15,109 bases of DNA, taken from Christensenellaceae bacterium. GTDB taxonomy: Bacteria; Bacillota; Clostridia; Christensenellales; CAAEEZ01. A program made the translations under genes and the position numbers. The notes beneath the pieces were generated by a model. The model ran no database searches, was not told the DNA's origin, and saw only the letters and a program-made list of their open reading frames with translations. This document shows positions 7,326-14,804 of the stretch, piece by piece. Location of the stretch: assembly GCA_020024085.1 (NCBI GenBank), contig JAHHUG010000025.1, positions 1-15,109 on the forward strand, written 5' to 3'. Each line of letters opens with the position of its first letter. The stretch's first letter is position 1.

Positions 7326-7736
7326 TTACATTACAAAGATAATCAATATTGCAACAATTAGTGCATAAATAATAGCTGTCTCAATAAATACAAGACCTAG
7401 CATAAGAGTTGTCCTTATTTTGCCGTCTGCTTCTGGTTGACGGGCAATACCTCCAACTGCTTTAGCTATAACCATAGCCATACCAATAGCACCTGCTGCA
7501 GCAGCAAGTCCTACAACAATAGCAGCAGCCCACGCTTTATGTTGAGTAACACTACTCTCTACCTTTTGCTCTTGCTCAACTGCATCTTGTTGAACATCTG
7601 CAACAGCAACTGCATTGTCTACCTCGCCATCAACAGTTTTTGCACTAGCGTAAATTGTTGAAGGAATAAATATTGCCATTAAAAGTATACTAACAATTAG
7701 TAATACACAAGATATATTTTTTATTGAAAGTTTCAT
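7326..7736 (-). CDS. atpE: F-type ATP synthase c subunit with signal-peptide-like leader and acidic linker
   Basis: Canonical c subunits have about 70-90 residues; this one has 136. Residues 66-136 are the usual hairpin: glycine/alanine-rich helix 1 (about 69-95), the ARQPE loop (98-102), and helix 2 with the ion-binding carboxylate E119. T120 and Y124 follow E119, as in sodium-binding rings, but the glutamine needed in helix 1 is replaced by M86, so proton use is more likely. Residues 1-32 look like a signal peptide: K-containing start, hydrophobic core 8-29, and A-S-A (30-32) as a possible signal peptidase site. Residues 33-65 are a polar D/E/Q/V-rich linker that would lie outside the cell. 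The topology agrees with c, whose two ends face outward. The ATG is 1 base past the atpB stop, and its GGAG site is inside atpB. Confidence 0.94.
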   Translation of the reverse strand: MKLSIKNISCVLLIVSILLMAIFIPSTIYASAKTVDGEVDNAVAVADVQQDAVEQEQKVESSVTQHKAWAAAIVVGLAAAAGAIGMAMVIAKAVGGIARQPEADGKIRTTLMLGLVFIETAIIYALIVAILIIFVM

Positions 7737-7737
7737 A

Positions 7738-8601
7738 TTAAATTTCTCCTTTAGTTTCTACTGACTTTTTCTTAAACTTTTTGCCAAATTTCTTTTTGGG
7801 TTTGTCGCTTACCTCCGACACTTCTCCATAGAATAATGCTGTAAGCATTGTAAGTACATAAGCTTGAATAAGTGCGTGCAATAATGTAAATAATACTGCT
7901 ACAACTACCGGTACTACTATGCTCATTGAAGTATAGTGATATACAAGCTCTGTTACTAATGCACCACTAAGCAATGCACCAAATAAACGGAAACTCATTG
8001 AAATAGGTAGTGAAAAATCCTTAAGCGTTTTGCCTACACCCTTAATACCATTTGAGATAAATCCTCCCATCATAATTACAAGATAGGATAAGCAACCCAA
8101 AGATATTGCTCCGTTAATATCCGATAAGGGAGCTGGAAGAGATACTGAATATCCATTTACCGTAACCACTTGGATACCTATCAGCTCAAATAATGTACTG
8201 ATAAATATGTACACGCCTGCTGTAAATACATACGCCCCAAGAAAATAATTTCGTCGTGGGCTGTTATTTTTGGCAAGGTTGTCAAATAGTCCAACTGCCT
8301 CTTCTAATATTGTTTGAAATTTGCCAGGTATAATTGTAAATTTTGGGATAACAAATATCCTAACAATTAGTGCAAAAACAAATATAATTCCCGTAACAAT
8401 AAAAGCAGATATTACCGACGGATTAACTTCCATTATACCGAGGAAATTTACTTTATCGTGTTCGTGAAGTACGGCATCTTTCATTGTTTCTTGAATAGAT
8501 TCACCCTCTTGGTTTGAGCCTATCAAAAAAGCACCAACAAGTAGCAATACCATAACAATTACCATCGTGGTAATAAAAATCCCGAGTTTTTTTCTGCTCA
8601 C
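7738..8601 (-). CDS. atpB: F-type ATP synthase a subunit
   Basis: From the GTG at 8601 this is 287 residues. The start is set by AAAGGAGGTG at 8607-8616, 6 bases upstream; the in-frame ATG at 8634 would place that site inside the gene. Subunit a holds the two half-channels for ions. The essential stator arginine is R205 in SFRLFGALLSG, with HALIQAYV (242-249) in the last helix and PLSDINGA (158-165) before the fourth. An extra N-terminal helix (about 6-28) after MSRKK puts the N-terminus inside, so the family's usual first segment begins outside as expected. The protein ends in a lysine-rich tail (266-280, KPKKKFGKKFKKKS) not typical of the family. It is the first gene of the operon; no atpI precedes it. 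Confidence 0.95.
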   Translation of the reverse strand: MSRKKLGIFITTMVIVMVLLLVGAFLIGSNQEGESIQETMKDAVLHEHDKVNFLGIMEVNPSVISAFIVTGIIFVFALIVRIFVIPKFTIIPGKFQTILEEAVGLFDNLAKNNSPRRNYFLGAYVFTAGVYIFISTLFELIGIQVVTVNGYSVSLPAPLSDINGAISLGCLSYLVIMMGGFISNGIKGVGKTLKDFSLPISMSFRLFGALLSGALVTELVYHYTSMSIVVPVVVAVLFTLLHALIQAYVLTMLTALFYGEVSEVSDKPKKKFGKKFKKKSVETKGEI

Positions 8602-8606
8602 ATTTG

Positions 8607-8616
8607 CACCTCCTTT
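8607..8616 (-). promoter_or_regulatory. Ribosome binding site that fixes the atpB GTG start
   Basis: AAAGGAGGTG on the minus strand is an almost full match to the anti-Shine-Dalgarno sequence. It stands 6 bases before GTG at 8601-8599 and inside the reading frame that would begin at the ATG at 8634. It therefore supports the GTG. Confidence 0.85.
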
Positions 8617-8771
8617 AATCCCAATTTGGAACATAATCCATTTAAAATAAACACAAAGCTAATATAATGCATATATATTTGATATAATTTTACATTATAA
8701 ATAAGCACTTTATGTAACTGTTGATTTATGTGTATTGTTTGTTAAAAATTACACACAACATTAACATATAA

Positions 8772-8800
8772 ATATTAACACCATTTGTACAGTATATCAA
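8772..8800 (-). promoter_or_regulatory. Sigma-A-type promoter of the ATP synthase operon
   Basis: On the minus strand, TTGATA (8795-8800) and TAATAT (8772-8777) are 17 bases apart, and TG one base before the -10 makes it an extended -10 promoter. Transcription would begin near 8765, giving a leader of about 160 bases before the GTG of atpB. It is the best promoter match I found upstream of atpB on that strand. Confidence 0.65.
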
Positions 8801-9139
8801 GCCATAAAAAACATTTTTTATTGTATGCTTATTATTTTTAAATAATAAAATGCATTTTTAAATCAAAACTTATTAACATTGCACCTTTAATCTTGCTACA
8901 TTTATTTTTCATTACATAATATGCAACACTCCATATCAGTTCTTTGCAATCTTTTATAAAAATTCACATTATTTTTGATTAATGCAAAAACAATAAATCT
9001 ACATAAAATATTTGATAAAATTCACTTTAAATTTACATAAAAATATGGTAGTATGTAAGTATGGGTAGTTTCTGAAATATTGACAATATTTTAAAAAATT
9101 CGCCCAAAATTTTAACTTTATAGTCGATAATTAAGTATT

Positions 9140-9157
9140 TTGTTAAAAATTTAATAA
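9140..9157 (+). promoter_or_regulatory. Possible Rex (NADH-responsive repressor) site upstream of pckA
   Basis: TTGTTAA-N4-TTAATAA matches the clostridial Rex consensus TTGTTAA-N4-TTAACAA at 13 of 14 fixed positions. It ends 17 bases before the pckA -35 element. Rex represses fermentation and energy genes when NADH is low. Because the DNA is AT-rich the match could be chance, and no rex gene is present in this window. Confidence 0.35.
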
Positions 9158-9173
9158 AGTTATAAATTTATGT

Positions 9174-9202
9174 TTGATAAAAATTAAAATTTGTTATATA
9201 TT
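9174..9202 (+). promoter_or_regulatory. Sigma-A-type promoter of pckA
   Basis: TTGATA (9174-9179) and TATATT (9197-9202) are 17 bases apart. The start would be near 9209, giving a leader of about 23 bases that contains the GGAGGT ribosome binding site (9222-9227). A 23-bp imperfect palindrome (9191-9213) covers the -10 element and the likely start, so a bound protein there would block transcription. Confidence 0.7.
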
Positions 9203-9231
9203 ATATATGACAAAAATAAATGGAGGTATTT

Positions 9232-10806
9232 ATGAAAACTTTAAATCCAATTGATTTAGGTATTGCCGGAGACGGAAATGTGTATAGAAACCTTGCTCCT
9301 GCTGCCCTTGTAGAAGAGGCTTTATTTAACGGAGAAGGCAGTCTATCTAATACAGGTGCTTTAGTTGTAAACACAGGTAAATATACAGGTCGTAGCCCAG
9401 AGGACAAGTTTATTGTTGACACACCGGGTGTTCATGACGAAATTGCTTGGGGTAAAATTAATGTTCCTATTGAAAAAGCAAAGTATGAGTCAATCAAAGC
9501 TAAAATGTTAGCTTACCTACAAAACAAAGACTTATATGTATTTGATGGTTTTGCTGGTGCAGACCCTAAATACACTCAAAAATTCAGAATCGTTAATGAA
9601 CTAGCAAGCCAAAACTTGTTTATTCATCAATTATTAATTCGTCCTACTGAGGACCAACTTGATGATTATGCACCTGACTTTACAATTTATTGTGCACCAG
9701 GATTTAAGTGTATTCCTGAAATAGATGGTGTTCACAGCGAAGCTGCTATCATTATTGATTATGAAGCACACGAAGTTTTAATCGCTGGTAGCCAATATGC
9801 TGGCGAAATCAAAAAGAGTGTATTCTCTGTTATGAACTATGTATTACCAAAGATGGGCATTCTTTCAATGCACTGCTCTGCTAACATCGGCGACAACGAT
9901 GATTCTGCTGTATTCTTTGGATTATCTGGTACTGGTAAAACAACACTTTCTGCTGACCCTAGCCGTAAATTAATCGGTGATGATGAGCACGGTTGGTCTG
10001 CTGATGGTATCTTCAATATCGAAGGTGGTTGTTATGCAAAATGTATCAACCTAAAGGAAGAACACGAGCCAGAGATTTTCAACGCTATTAAGTTCGGCTC
10101 TTTACTTGAGAATGTTATCATTGATAAAGATGGTACACCTGACTACGATGACGGTTCTCTTACCGAAAATACTCGTGCTGGTTACCCTATCAACTACATT
10201 CCTAATGCTGCTATTCCTGGTATTGGTGGAAAACCAAAGACAATCATATTCCTAACAGCTGATGCTTACGGTGTTATCCCACCTATCTCAAAGCTAGATA
10301 ACGATATGGCTATGTACCACTTTGTATCTGGTTACACAAGTAAACTTGCTGGTACCGAAAGAGGTATTACAGAACCAGTAACCACATTCTCTACATTGTT
10401 TGGTGCTCCATTCTTCCCACTAAATGCTTCAGTATATGCTACAATGCTTGGTGAAAAGCTAGAGGAAACAGGTGCTAATGTATTCCTAGTAAACACTGGC
10501 TGGTGTGGTGGTGCTGCTGGCACTGTTCCAAGAATGAAATTGAAGTACACAAGAGCTATGGTTTCTGCTGCTCTTGCTGGCGAACTTGACAATGTTGAGT
10601 ACGAGTTAGACCCTATCTTCAATGTAAACATTCCTAAGAGTTGTCCTAATGTTCCAAGTGAAATCTTGAACCCAAGAGGACTATGGGCTGATAAAGATGC
10701 TTATGAGGAGTCTGCTAAAAAACTTGCTAAGAAATTCCAAGAGAACTTCGCAAAGAAATACCCAGATATGCCTGAAAACATCGTTAACGCTGGTCCAAAG
10801 GCTTAA
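9232..10806 (+). CDS. pckA: Phosphoenolpyruvate carboxykinase (ATP)
   Basis: A 524-residue cytoplasmic enzyme of normal length that interconverts oxaloacetate + ATP with phosphoenolpyruvate + CO2 + ADP. Visible motifs: TGRSPEDKF (52-60), the metal-site lysine in YAGEIKKSVF (189-198), MHCSAN with H214, P-loop GLSGTGKT (230-237), IGDDEHGW (248-255) and EGGCYAK (264-270); the ATP-type arrangement distinguishes it from the GTP enzyme. The ATG at 9232 is chosen because GGAGGT (9222-9227) lies 4 bases before it; an in-frame ATG at 9220 overlaps that site. Codon use leans to GCT, GGT and CGT and is less AT-rich than the neighbours, as in highly expressed genes. It is transcribed alone, with its own promoter and terminator. 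In fermenting anaerobes the enzyme often runs in the ATP-forming, carboxylating direction; that direction here is inference. Confidence 0.98.
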   Translation: MKTLNPIDLGIAGDGNVYRNLAPAALVEEALFNGEGSLSNTGALVVNTGKYTGRSPEDKFIVDTPGVHDEIAWGKINVPIEKAKYESIKAKMLAYLQNKDLYVFDGFAGADPKYTQKFRIVNELASQNLFIHQLLIRPTEDQLDDYAPDFTIYCAPGFKCIPEIDGVHSEAAIIIDYEAHEVLIAGSQYAGEIKKSVFSVMNYVLPKMGILSMHCSANIGDNDDSAVFFGLSGTGKTTLSADPSRKLIGDDEHGWSADGIFNIEGGCYAKCINLKEEHEPEIFNAIKFGSLLENVIIDKDGTPDYDDGSLTENTRAGYPINYIPNAAIPGIGGKPKTIIFLTADAYGVIPPISKLDNDMAMYHFVSGYTSKLAGTERGITEPVTTFSTLFGAPFFPLNASVYATMLGEKLEETGANVFLVNTGWCGGAAGTVPRMKLKYTRAMVSAALAGELDNVEYELDPIFNVNIPKSCPNVPSEILNPRGLWADKDAYEESAKKLAKKFQENFAKKYPDMPENIVNAGPKA

Positions 10807-10819
10807 TAAAATTAACAAT

Positions 10820-10850
10820 AACACCTCTATTTTTAGAGGTGTTTATTTTT
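10820..10850 (+). terminator. Rho-independent terminator of pckA
   Basis: Perfect 9-bp stem AACACCTCT (10820-10828) and AGAGGTGTT (10835-10843) with a 6-base loop, followed by a T-rich run. It starts 13 bases after the pckA stop codon and separates pckA from the beta-galactosidase gene. Confidence 0.92.
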
Positions 10851-10892
10851 TTAAATTTTTTGTATCTATTTGCTATCACTTATATAGTATCG

Positions 10893-10921
10893 TTGAAAAA
10901 TTTTTACTTTTATGTTAATAT
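10893..10921 (+). promoter_or_regulatory. Sigma-A-type promoter of the beta-galactosidase gene
   Basis: TTGAAA (10893-10898) and TAATAT (10916-10921) are 17 bases apart. The start would fall near 10928, leaving a very short leader with AGAGGT at 10934-10939 before the ATG at 10945. No clear operator is seen, and no sugar-responsive regulator gene adjoins it. Confidence 0.55.
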
Positions 10922-10944
10922 TTACATTAGAAAAGAGGTAAATT

Positions 10945-13920
10945 ATGAAATATATTATCAACAAAGATAACTTTAGAAATTTTGATGTGGTTGAAATAAA
11001 CAAACTACCAAAACGAGCTTATTTTATTCCGTACCCAACAAAAGAATTACTTAATAACCAAACCATTTTGACAACAAGATACTCAAGCCCTATGGTTGAT
11101 GTTCTAAACGGAGAATGGGATTTTGTTTACTACGAAAAAGAATCAAATGTTCCAACTGAACTTGATACCGACAGTATTACTTTTGATAAAGTAACAGTAC
11201 CTTCTACTTGGCAAAGAACAGGATATAGGAATCCTTGCTATCTAAACCAACGATACGAGTTCAATCCAAAACTTTATCCAAATTTGCCTAGCGATGTTCC
11301 ACTAGGAATATACCACAAAACTATTGATATTTTAGATAACAATAAGGTATATATTCTATCATTTTTAGGTGTAATTTCTTCTATTGATTTGTATGTAAAT
11401 GGTATTGCCGTTGGATATAGTGAAGGTGCTCATAACCTACACGAATTTGATATTTCAAAATACCTAAAAAAAGGCACTAACGATATACTTGTAGTTGTAT
11501 CAAAATGGTCAACAGGTACATACCTTGAATGTCAAGATATGTTTAGGGAAAATGGCATTTTTAGAGATGTACTATTATACAAACTAGACAATACATATCT
11601 ATATAACTACACCCTAGATACCACAAAAAATGGGGACTTGTATGACCTTAATTTGCAACTAGATATCAAGGGCGATACAAAGGATTATACTATTACTGCC
11701 GAACTATTTGATAATGATAAGATTATTGCTAATATAACACAACAAGCAGTTAATAATACAAAATTAACACTTAAAAACCTAGTTGTTGCAGAATGGAATG
11801 CAGAAGTTCCAAAAACTTACGACTTAATTATTACATTATCTAATGGTACAAATACTTCAGTTATTAAAAATATTACTGGCTTTAAGCATATAGAAATTAA
11901 GGATAATATTTTTTATTTTAATAATAAACCAATAAAATTAAAAGGTGTAAATCATCACGATACCGATATGGATAAGGGCTACTGTCGAACTTGTGCTGAA
12001 ACAATAAAAGAACTACAATTAATGAAAAAATTTAATATTAATTGTATAAGAACTTCACACTATCCACCCGACCCAATTTTACTTGATATTGCAGATACTT
12101 TAGGCTTCTATATTGTTGATGAAGCAGACATTGAAACTCATGGTACATATGAATGTAAAGTTGGTGCAACCGAGCATTTAATTAGCAACGATTTGAAATG
12201 GGAAAATAGGTTTTTGGATAGGGTTTCAAGAATGTTTTATAGGGACAGAAACCACCCTTCAATAACAATGTGGTCACTTGGAAACGAAGCTGGTGGATAT
12301 GCTTGTGAGGACAGTTGCTACAATTATTTACACAAAAATAGCAATATTCCCGTTCACTATGAGGGAGTTATTAGGTCAAAAAGATTTGCCTACGATGTGA
12401 TATCGGAAATGTATCCTCGCCACGACCATGTGGAAAAAGTGGGCAAACTTGAAAAGGAAAAATACAAAAATAAACCATATTTTATGTGCGAATATTGTCA
12501 CGCAATGGGTGTTGGTCCTGGAGCTGTTGAAGAATACTGGCAGTCAATATACAATCACGATAATTTGCTAGGTGGTTGTATTTGGGAATGGGCTGACCAT
12601 GCAGTACATCACACAAACGGGAAATATCAATTTACCTATGGTGGCGACCACGGGGAGCAAAAACACGACAAAAACTTCTGCGTCGACGGAATGTTATTCC
12701 CCGACAAAACTCCTCATACTGGTGCATTTGTTATCGGTGCTGTTTATCGCCCTATTCGTAGCGAATATTTAGGCAACAACGAATACAAATTCACAAATAC
12801 CAATAGGTTTAGGAATTCAAGCTATCTTGATGTAAAATATTCTGTCCTTAAAAATGGTATTGTTGTAGACACTAAACCATTAAAACTTGATATTGATGCA
12901 ATGGATAGCAAAATTATCACTATCCCTTACGAAATTGATAGCAAAGATTTATTTGTTAATATCGAATACTACGAAAACAATATAAAAATTGCTACTGAAC
13001 AACATATTATCAACAACAGTTTGCATTTTGAAATTGAAAAGGGTGCAAACAAAACTGAAGTTGAAGATATTAGCTTACTAAAAGTAAAATTTGATAACGG
13101 CGAAGCTATCTTTGACAAAAATATCGGCTTAATCAGTTATACCAAAAATGGAATAGATTACTTAAACCAAAATCCAAAACAAGCAAAAGCTATACTACCA
13201 AACCTTATTCGTGCTTCGGTAGATAATGATTCATTTGGATTTAAGAAACCTTGGGAAAAAATCAAGTTAGATAAAGCAATTACAAAGGTATCAAAATTCA
13301 GTTACAACAACGACCAAAATGCAACAATAGTAACTATTGAATATGTTATCAAAAATATGGTAAAATACTTCACCGTAAAACTTGACTACACAATCTACTC
13401 TAACGGATTAATCAAGGTAAATGCTACCCTAAATAAAAATCATTTTGGCTCAACCGAAATTCAAAGATTTGGTGTGTTTATGGAGCTTCCTACAAACTTT
13501 ACAAATGTAAAATTCTACGGCAGAGGCAACTACGAAAAAATGGAAAATCTACCCGATTTACTACTCCACACAACCGTTGGCTATTTTGATTCTACCGTTC
13601 AAAAGCTACACGAAGACTACATAATGCCACAAGACAACACCAACATTGGCGATTGCAAAATGCTAGAAATTTCTAACAACACTAACAAAATTTTAGTGGT
13701 AACAGAGGATAAATTTAGCTTTTCTATCCACGACTACACACAAGATAATCTTGATAAAGCAAAGCATATTGAGGATATTACAAGGGATACAATTATGCTA
13801 TCAATTGATGGCTTTATGAGGGGAACAGGTACAAATACTTGTGGTGAAGATACCCTTGATAAGTACAAAGTAGACACCAAAAAACTACTTGATTTTAGTT
13901 TTTCATTTATCGGTAAATAA
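10945..13920 (+). CDS. lacZ: Beta-galactosidase, glycoside hydrolase family 2 (LacZ type)
   Basis: A 991-residue protein, close to the roughly 1,020 of E. coli LacZ. Order: sugar-binding jelly-roll domain (about 40-215, with VPSTWQRTGY at 85-94), an immunoglobulin-like domain (about 215-315), the TIM barrel (about 316-600), and the C-terminal beta-sandwich domains, with the PN..RA..DND motif and FYGRGNYE in the last one. The acid/base is E448 in WSLGNEAGG and the nucleophile E516 in MCEYCHAMG; WEWADH (547-552) follows. It hydrolyses terminal beta-galactosides such as lactose in the cytoplasm; no signal peptide is present. Related GH2 enzymes act on other galactosides, so lactose as the true substrate is not proven. 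No permease or repressor gene adjoins, and terminators isolate it as a single-gene unit. Confidence 0.93.
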   Translation: MKYIINKDNFRNFDVVEINKLPKRAYFIPYPTKELLNNQTILTTRYSSPMVDVLNGEWDFVYYEKESNVPTELDTDSITFDKVTVPSTWQRTGYRNPCYLNQRYEFNPKLYPNLPSDVPLGIYHKTIDILDNNKVYILSFLGVISSIDLYVNGIAVGYSEGAHNLHEFDISKYLKKGTNDILVVVSKWSTGTYLECQDMFRENGIFRDVLLYKLDNTYLYNYTLDTTKNGDLYDLNLQLDIKGDTKDYTITAELFDNDKIIANITQQAVNNTKLTLKNLVVAEWNAEVPKTYDLIITLSNGTNTSVIKNITGFKHIEIKDNIFYFNNKPIKLKGVNHHDTDMDKGYCRTCAETIKELQLMKKFNINCIRTSHYPPDPILLDIADTLGFYIVDEADIETHGTYECKVGATEHLISNDLKWENRFLDRVSRMFYRDRNHPSITMWSLGNEAGGYACEDSCYNYLHKNSNIPVHYEGVIRSKRFAYDVISEMYPRHDHVEKVGKLEKEKYKNKPYFMCEYCHAMGVGPGAVEEYWQSIYNHDNLLGGCIWEWADHAVHHTNGKYQFTYGGDHGEQKHDKNFCVDGMLFPDKTPHTGAFVIGAVYRPIRSEYLGNNEYKFTNTNRFRNSSYLDVKYSVLKNGIVVDTKPLKLDIDAMDSKIITIPYEIDSKDLFVNIEYYENNIKIATEQHIINNSLHFEIEKGANKTEVEDISLLKVKFDNGEAIFDKNIGLISYTKNGIDYLNQNPKQAKAILPNLIRASVDNDSFGFKKPWEKIKLDKAITKVSKFSYNNDQNATIVTIEYVIKNMVKYFTVKLDYTIYSNGLIKVNATLNKNHFGSTEIQRFGVFMELPTNFTNVKFYGRGNYEKMENLPDLLLHTTVGYFDSTVQKLHEDYIMPQDNTNIGDCKMLEISNNTNKILVVTEDKFSFSIHDYTQDNLDKAKHIEDITRDTIMLSIDGFMRGTGTNTCGEDTLDKYKVDTKKLLDFSFSFIGK

Positions 13921-13948
13921 TATTAAAATATTTATTAAACAAAAAATT

Positions 13949-13975
13949 AGGGCTTCAAAAAATGAAGCCCTTTTT
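13949..13975 (+). terminator. Rho-independent terminator of the beta-galactosidase gene, probably bidirectional
   Basis: Perfect 9-bp stem AGGGCTTCA (13949-13957) and TGAAGCCCT (13963-13971), a 5-base A loop, then a T run. An A-rich stretch before the stem gives a U-tract for the minus strand, so the same hairpin may also end the converging Spo0A-like gene. Confidence 0.9.
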
Positions 13976-13993
13976 AGTTTTATATCGTAAACC

Positions 13994-14021
13994 TATGTTT
14001 ATATATCAATTTATAAACATA
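13994..14021. repeat. AT-rich inverted repeat downstream of the Spo0A-like gene
   Basis: Perfect 10-bp arms TATGTTTATA (13994-14003) and TATAAACATA (14012-14021) around an 8-base loop. It lies between the two converging genes, 40 bases past the Spo0A-like stop. It has no U-tract and few G/C pairs, so it is a poor terminator; it could protect an mRNA end or bind a protein. Confidence 0.6.
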
Positions 14022-14059
14022 AACATCGTATTATGTTATTATATAAATATTGCACGGTT

Positions 14060-14770
14060 TTAACAACTATATCCCTCTAACATCATTCTATCTGCAAGTA
14101 ATGCAATTAGTTCACTATTTGTAGGTTTCCAATCGGCTGGAAAAATATCTATTCCAAGTATTTTATCAATATTTGATATTGTACCTTTATTGCAAGCTAC
14201 CTCTATTGAATGACGAATTGTCCTTTCCACTTTTGTTGGAGTAGTTTTGAACTTCTCTGCTATTTTTGGATACAAATCAGTGGTAACTGCACTTGCATAA
14301 GAAGGCTTTTGTATCACAAGTTTAATTGCCTCCCTAAGTTGAAAATATCCTTTGACATTTGCTGGAATTCCCAATATCAACAAAATATTTGTAAGCCTTT
14401 TGTTAAGTAAGTTTTGTTTTTTCTTTTGCTCCTGCTTTAACACAAACAATTGCTCTCTAAACATTTCATAATCAATCGGCTTATTAATTATACAATCCAC
14501 ATTACCCACCATAAAACGACTGCTTAGTTCCTCAACATTTGCAACCATAATAATTGAACTTTTAGACCTATTCACATTTTTATTTAGTTCTTCTAAAATT
14601 TCAAACATACTATCTAACAAAATATATTTCGGTTCTATTGTTTTTATAGTACTTATTAATTCATTTTCCTTTACAAATTTCACAGCGTAAAGTAAATCCT
14701 CTTGAAAATGATAACTCAAATCCCTAATAAGTTGAGTATCATTGCTTGCTACAACAATCATCTCTTTCAT
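14060..14770 (-). CDS. spo0A: Spo0A-like response regulator with a degenerate receiver domain
   Basis: A 236-residue protein; typical Spo0A is about 260-270. The C-terminal half (about 125-236) is a clear Spo0A effector domain: LGIPANVKGYFQLREAI, LYPKIAEKF, the DNA-contact helix TTPTKVERTIRHSIEVA and PTNSELIALLADRM. Spo0A is the master switch of sporulation in Firmicutes and binds TGTCGAA (0A box) sequences. The N-terminal receiver (about 1-120) is weak: the acceptor aspartate D53 (ILLDSMF) and K97 (NKPID) remain, but the acidic pocket is VASND (S9, N10 in place of two aspartates) and the switch threonine is A77. Phosphorylation may therefore be altered or lost. AAAGGAAAG precedes the ATG. 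It is a single gene here, and the usual partner spoIVB is not in view. Orthology with true Spo0A is likely but not certain; a diverged paralogue is possible. Confidence 0.88.
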   Translation of the reverse strand: MKEMIVVASNDTQLIRDLSYHFQEDLLYAVKFVKENELISTIKTIEPKYILLDSMFEILEELNKNVNRSKSSIIMVANVEELSSRFMVGNVDCIINKPIDYEMFREQLFVLKQEQKKKQNLLNKRLTNILLILGIPANVKGYFQLREAIKLVIQKPSYASAVTTDLYPKIAEKFKTTPTKVERTIRHSIEVACNKGTISNIDKILGIDIFPADWKPTNSELIALLADRMMLEGYSC

Positions 14771-14804
14771 TTTTCTTTCCTTTCATAATTTATTCTTTAG
14801 TATT

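Larger units (their letters stand above)
8602..9231. other. Divergent regulatory region between the ATP synthase operon and pckA
   Basis: About 630 bases of AT-rich DNA without a credible gene. It contains the atp promoter (8772-8800) with a leader of about 160 bases, the pckA promoter (9174-9202), and several dyads: TTACATA/TATGTAA (9033-9039 with 9052-9058), a perfect 17-bp palindrome (9075-9091), a Rex-like site (9140-9157), a weaker Rex-like match (8739-8756) and a 23-bp palindrome over the pckA -10 element (9191-9213). The stretch 8810-9010 shows nothing recognisable beyond A/T runs. Confidence 0.7.

Noticed and set aside
8602..8634. ATG at 8634 as the atpB start
   Set aside because: The near-perfect AAAGGAGGTG site lies downstream of it and directly precedes the GTG at 8601.
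10820..13975. A lactose operon around the beta-galactosidase gene
   Set aside because: Terminators stand on both sides, and no permease, repressor or galactose gene adjoins.
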